Assembly: GCF_030463535.1 (NCBI RefSeq)
Contig: NC_132878.1
Span: 32,941,761-33,005,760, forward strand
Direction of reading: 5' to 3'
DNA: 64,000 nt
Source of the DNA: Salminus brasiliensis
Lineage: Eukaryota; Chordata; Actinopteri; Characiformes; Bryconidae
Shown here: piece after piece, positions 60,640 through 64,000 of the stretch
How the letters are laid out: each line of letters begins with the position of its first letter
How positions within the stretch are numbered: position 1 is the stretch's first letter
Notes under the pieces: model-generated
Databases searched by the model: none
What the model saw: the letters and a program-made list of their open reading frames with translations, nothing else
Told to the model about the DNA's origin: nothing
Program-made: the position numbers and the translations under genes

Positions 60640-60904
60640 CGTCTAGAGTGACATATCTCCCGGCACACTCCCTCATCTGTCTTCAAACGCAGACTGAAGA
60701 CCCACCTCTTCAGAAAATACTTGGGCGAATAGTAGAGTGGTCACCTTACTGACTTGTGTTTAGTAATGTCTAAACTTAGAGGTATCTTTAAATTTTTAGT
60801 CTATTTAAACTAGCTGAGGTTTTTCTTGGGTAAATAGCAAAGCACTTTTGTAAGTCGCTCTGGGTAAGAGCATCTGCTAAATGCCTTAAATGTAAATGTA
60901 AATG
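60640..60904 (+). mobile_element. LINE 3' end with shared SINE tail
   Basis: CTTCAAACGCAGACTGAAGA encodes the C-terminal end of the LINE seen at 31255-31310 (FKRRLKTHLF type). A 3' untranslated part follows to TTTTGTAAGTCGCTCTGGGT and the (AATGTA)n tail. The last 56 bp match the tail of the SINE at 36911-37106. Confidence 0.82.
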
Positions 60905-60969
60905 TCATCAATTTCACCACAGGGCTCCTCTATTGCCTGGTAAAGCGGGATGCGTTGGTGGGGCTGCTT

Positions 60970-61694
60970 TAAGCTCCATACTTAAGGGAAAGTACTAAGT
61001 ATTGAAAGTAGTCTATACTAAAATGTCCTACTTAAGTACTAAAAGTAAAAGTACAAGTATTGTGTTATGTAGTTATTATGCAAAGCAAAGTTTGAATATC
61101 ATTGTTTATATTATTTTGAATGCTTAGATATAAGGACTGTCACAATTTGTTTAGAATTCATGTACGAGTCTTCACTTAACTCTCTAAACAAACGTGCCCA
61201 CCCCCAAAAAAGGGCTGAACAGAACTGACTCAACCTGTCACATACAAGCGTTCCATCTGTAAAAACAAGTGAGGAGAGCAGCTTAAACCCTGAGCTTCAC
61301 TCTCTGTAAACTAAACTACAGCTAAAAGATCTCAGGTCATTCGGCCACATATGAGTATTTGAAGGTGGTGAAGATGGGGTTTCTTCTAGTGGTTCTTCCT
61401 CCATCTGGAGTTAAACTAACAGAGCTCTAGTGTTAGTGTCTTCACTGCAGCAGCGGAGGGATGGTGGTGATAATGTGGGTTTGAAATGATTCGTGACATT
61501 TGTATAATTGTAACGAGTAACGATGCAGCACATAAAAAGTTTACCAAAGTAAAAGTATTCAACTCCAAAATATGTAGTGAAGTACAAGTGGGAATAGGAG
61601 ATAAAAAGAATACTCCAGTAGAGAACAGATACAGCATTTTAGTACTTAAGTACAGTAGTGAAGTAGTTCTACCTTCTTACTATACATCTCTGAT
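60970..61694 (-). mobile_element. Tol2-like hAT non-autonomous element
   Basis: The right border, read in reverse complement, is CAGAGATGTATAGTAAGAAG followed by many AGTACTT, TACTTAAGTACT and TTACTTT words, the subterminal pattern of Tol2-like hAT ends. The left side has matching TACTTAAG and AAAAGTAAAAGTAC words but no clear CAGAG terminus. There is no transposase. Confidence 0.5.
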
Positions 61695-61989
61695 GGTTTC
61701 TATGTAACAACTTGAACTTATTAAATATTAAACTGGTAAAGAACATTTATCGAATTTAATAGGTTCTTCACACTCACTGATCACAGATTTACAGACAGGC
61801 CTCTTCATGGGACCAAAAATGCATTGTTCATACTGTTACTCAGATGGCCCTTTGTAGCTTTTATTTAGCTCTTATTAGCTCTTATTTTTTTAAGAGGGTG
61901 CATTGTTACCCATGCGCCCACTGTATGGGCAATTTTGGTAAAAGTGAGCTATACTTTGTTCACATCTAACTGAACTGAGTTTCAGACTA

Positions 61990-62120
61990 AGAATATCTGC
62001 AGAGTATTCGCTGAGAGCTCAGACCGACCCAGACATGCACAGCCACTCCCACTCTGCTGCTTCCTCATTTCAGAGAAAACGAAACTCTCTTTCTCTTTCT
62101 CAGTCTGAGAGTGCAGGAAA
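61990..62120 (+). promoter_or_regulatory. finTRIM gene 4 proximal promoter with perfect ISRE
   Basis: The AGTATTCGCTGAGAGCTCAG block, a lost CCAAT box (GACCGACCC), a CCACTCCCAC box, ISRE GAGAAAACGAAACT at 62073-62086, CT-rich tract and ATG at 62121. ISRE position (about 35 bp before the ATG) and sequence are as in gene 2. Confidence 0.75.
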
Positions 62121-64000
62121 ATGGCAGAGGCCAGCATTTCAGTAGACCAGGACCAGTTCAGCTGTCCAGTCTGTCTGGATCTGCTGAAGGAGCCAGTGAC
62201 CATCAACTGTGGACACAGTTTCTGTATGGTGTGTATTAATGGCTGCTGGGATCAGGAGGATCAGACTGGGCTCTACAGCTGCCCCCAGTGCAGAGAGACG
62301 TTCACTCCGAGGCCTGTTCTACGCAGAAACAACATGCTGGCTGAAGTGGTGGAGAAACTGAAGAAGACTAATCTCCAGTCTGCTTCTGCTGCTCAGTGTT
62401 ACGCTGGACCTGGAGATGTGGAGTGTGATTCCTGCACTGGGAGAAAACTCAAAGCCTCAAAGTCCTGTTTGGTGTGTCTGGCTTCTTACTGTGAGACTCA
62501 TCTACAACCTCACTATCAGTCTCCTGCCTTCAAGAAGCACAAGCTGGTCAAAGTCTCCTCACAGCTACAAGAGAAGATCTGCTCTCAGCATGATAAACTG
62601 ATGGAGATCTACTGTCGCACTGACCAGCAGTTTATCTGTTATTTGTGTACGATAGATGAACACAAGGGTCACAGTACAGTTACAGCTGTGGCAGAAAGGA
62701 AAGAGAAGCAGGTGAGAAGTAGATGTTTTCTTAACACAACTATGCAGGCGATCAGTATGTTGAATAATTATGTTTAACATTTTATTTATAAACCAGTTAT
62801 AAACCAGATATTACTTACAAGCGAGGCCAGCCAGACAGCACACTTCAGTGCCAATCTTCCAGATTTACAGTGCTCATATGTGAATAGAAACTTCTCAGCA
62901 GCTGTTATTTCAACGTAATTTCAATGTCACTTCACTGTTTGTCTCCTCAGAGTCAGCTAAAGGAGTTGCAACAGAAAGTTCAGATGAGAATCCAGGAGAA
63001 ACTGAAAAAGCTGCAGGAGGTAAAACATACGGTGAAAAATCTTAAGGTGAGCAAAAATAGCTGGAGCAGCTATTTCACAGCATGTCAGACAGTGTTGGGA
63101 GCTGTCTCCTGTTGAGACCTAGTACAGTCACAATAATAATTTCTTTCTAAAATCTAAAAATTTAAAAATCTAAAATCTAAAATTTCTAAAATCCACAACC
63201 AAAGTAAAATCTGGATCGCGTCAAGACAAATAGAAGAGCTATGTCGAAGTCTACAGGTCTTTTAGCATGTGAAGCATGCTTATCACTTAGCAATCCACAG
63301 TGTAACAAATGGGTTGAGGCAGGATGCAAGTGCTGATTAGCTTCATTAGGGCATGTCCCATACACTTTGTCAGAAAGGCAAGCAGGGGTCCACATACACC
63401 TGCAACAGCTAGCTCACAAGCTCAAACCTCATCACAGAGACTTGCCAGACAGTCTTTATAGCAGAGTTGAAGAGCCCCAACTGCAATCTGGGGTGCCTCC
63501 TGATCACAATCAGATGAGGGGTGGTGCTTGGAGGGGCTTGGCAGTGATGGCCAGTCAGAGCACATGACCCTGTGCAGTACCTGACCAGGCCAGGAGAGGG
63601 ATCTGTCATATCAAAGAGCTTAGGTGTGCATGTATACCCAAATAAATTTAGTAGCAGTGGTAATATTAAAGCAATTGAAGCACAAAATGCCACTAGTTGT
63701 TGTCTGCAATCACTTCCAGCTGTTCTCTGTATCTTAACAGAGCTCTGCACAGGCAGCAGTGGAGGACAGTGAGAGGATCTTTACTGAGCTGATTCGCTCC
63801 ATTGAGAAAAAGCGCTCTGAGGTAACAGAGCTGATCAGAGCTCAGGAGAAGGCTGAACTGAGTGGAGCTGAGGAACTCCTGGAAGAGCTGGAGCAGGAGA
63901 TCACTGATCTAAAGAGGAGACACACTGAGCTGGAGCAGCTTTTACACACAGAGGATCACATTCAGTTCCTCCAGGTAACACTTATCTGTCTGATCTACAG
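62121..64000 (+). CDS. ftr-like: finTRIM gene 4, partial (exons 1-3; runs off the window)
   Basis: Predicted RING E3 ubiquitin ligase. Exons seen are 62121-62711 (591 nt), 62951-63046 (96 nt) and 63741-63974 (234 nt), all in frame. The remaining exons (about 157, 60 and 542 nt in the paralogues) lie beyond base 64000. RING has CPVC, NCGHSFCMVC and CPQC, with a distinct segment LLKEPVTINCGHSF and DQTGLYSC where genes 1-3 agree with each other. B-box 2 reads [16 protein letters not shown] and HKGH. From 62272 to 62553 the DNA is identical to gene 3 (52864-53145). Coiled-coil exons read ESQLKELQQKV-type and SAQAAVEDSERIFTELIRSI. The SPRY domain cannot be judged. Confidence 0.9.
63301..63608 (-). 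repeat. Possible solo LTR in intron 2 of finTRIM gene 4
   Basis: TGTAACAAATGGGTTGAGGC resembles, in reverse complement, the closing part of gypsy LTRs (compare the GCCTCAATCCATATGTTACA end at 39166-39185). The far border near GGAGAGGGATCTGTCA is uncertain and no target duplication was found. Confidence 0.4.

Overview
The window is teleost fish nuclear DNA. It has vertebrate-type split genes with GT-AG introns, a finTRIM (fish-specific TRIM) gene cluster, Tc1/mariner and hAT transposons, a chromodomain Ty3/gypsy retrotransposon, L1-like and L2/Rex-like LINEs and tRNA-derived SINEs of fish type. An otophysan (catfish or characin type) fits the repeat mix, but I cannot fix the species.

The host genes are one tandem array, all on the + strand: four finTRIM genes at 16952-20526, 41023-48846, 52713-56318 and 62121 to beyond the window end. 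The three complete genes have the same six coding exons (591, 96, 234, 148-160, 60 and 542-548 nt) and give proteins of 558-560 residues with RING, two B-boxes, coiled coil and PRY-SPRY. These are predicted RING E3 ubiquitin ligases of innate antiviral defence. Just upstream of each ATG is one conserved promoter block: CCAAT-like box, CACCC/GC box, an interferon-response element (ISRE) and a pyrimidine tract. The ISRE is a perfect consensus in genes 2 and 4 and is degraded in genes 1 and 3.

The array grew by segmental duplication. Sequence around gene 1 (about 13.07-23.25 kb) matches sequence around gene 2 (about 37.48-49.92 kb), with different transposons inserted in each copy. Pieces of further dead finTRIM copies lie at 3224-3280, about 5080-5240 and 31663-31830. 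A second duplicated block links 6055-6340 to 32130-32740. Genes 3 and 4 share a 282-nt identical tract in exon 1, which suggests gene conversion, while the PRY-SPRY exons differ strongly.

Most of the rest is mobile DNA, much of it nested. 0-7 kb: hAT MITEs, a SINE, a 61-bp minisatellite and Tc1 relics. 8-13.1 kb: a decayed gypsy element (- strand) holding an apparently intact Tc1 (8527-10120, 340-aa transposase) and a deleted Tc1. 24.3-31.5 kb: a LINE cut by a full-length gypsy element (24786-30327) with a perfect 5-bp target duplication. 34-39 kb: LINEs, two SINEs and a solo LTR. 42.4-43.9 kb: a Tc1 with unlike ends, apparently a chimera, inside intron 2 of gene 2. 51.06-51.58 kb: a large GC-rich inverted repeat. 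57-60.3 kb: a decayed DDE transposon split by a 1594-bp Tc1 whose transposase has one nonsense codon. I saw no bacterial-type operon, CRISPR array or rRNA. The best candidate for biology of interest is the interferon-wired, gene-converting finTRIM array with its fossil copies.
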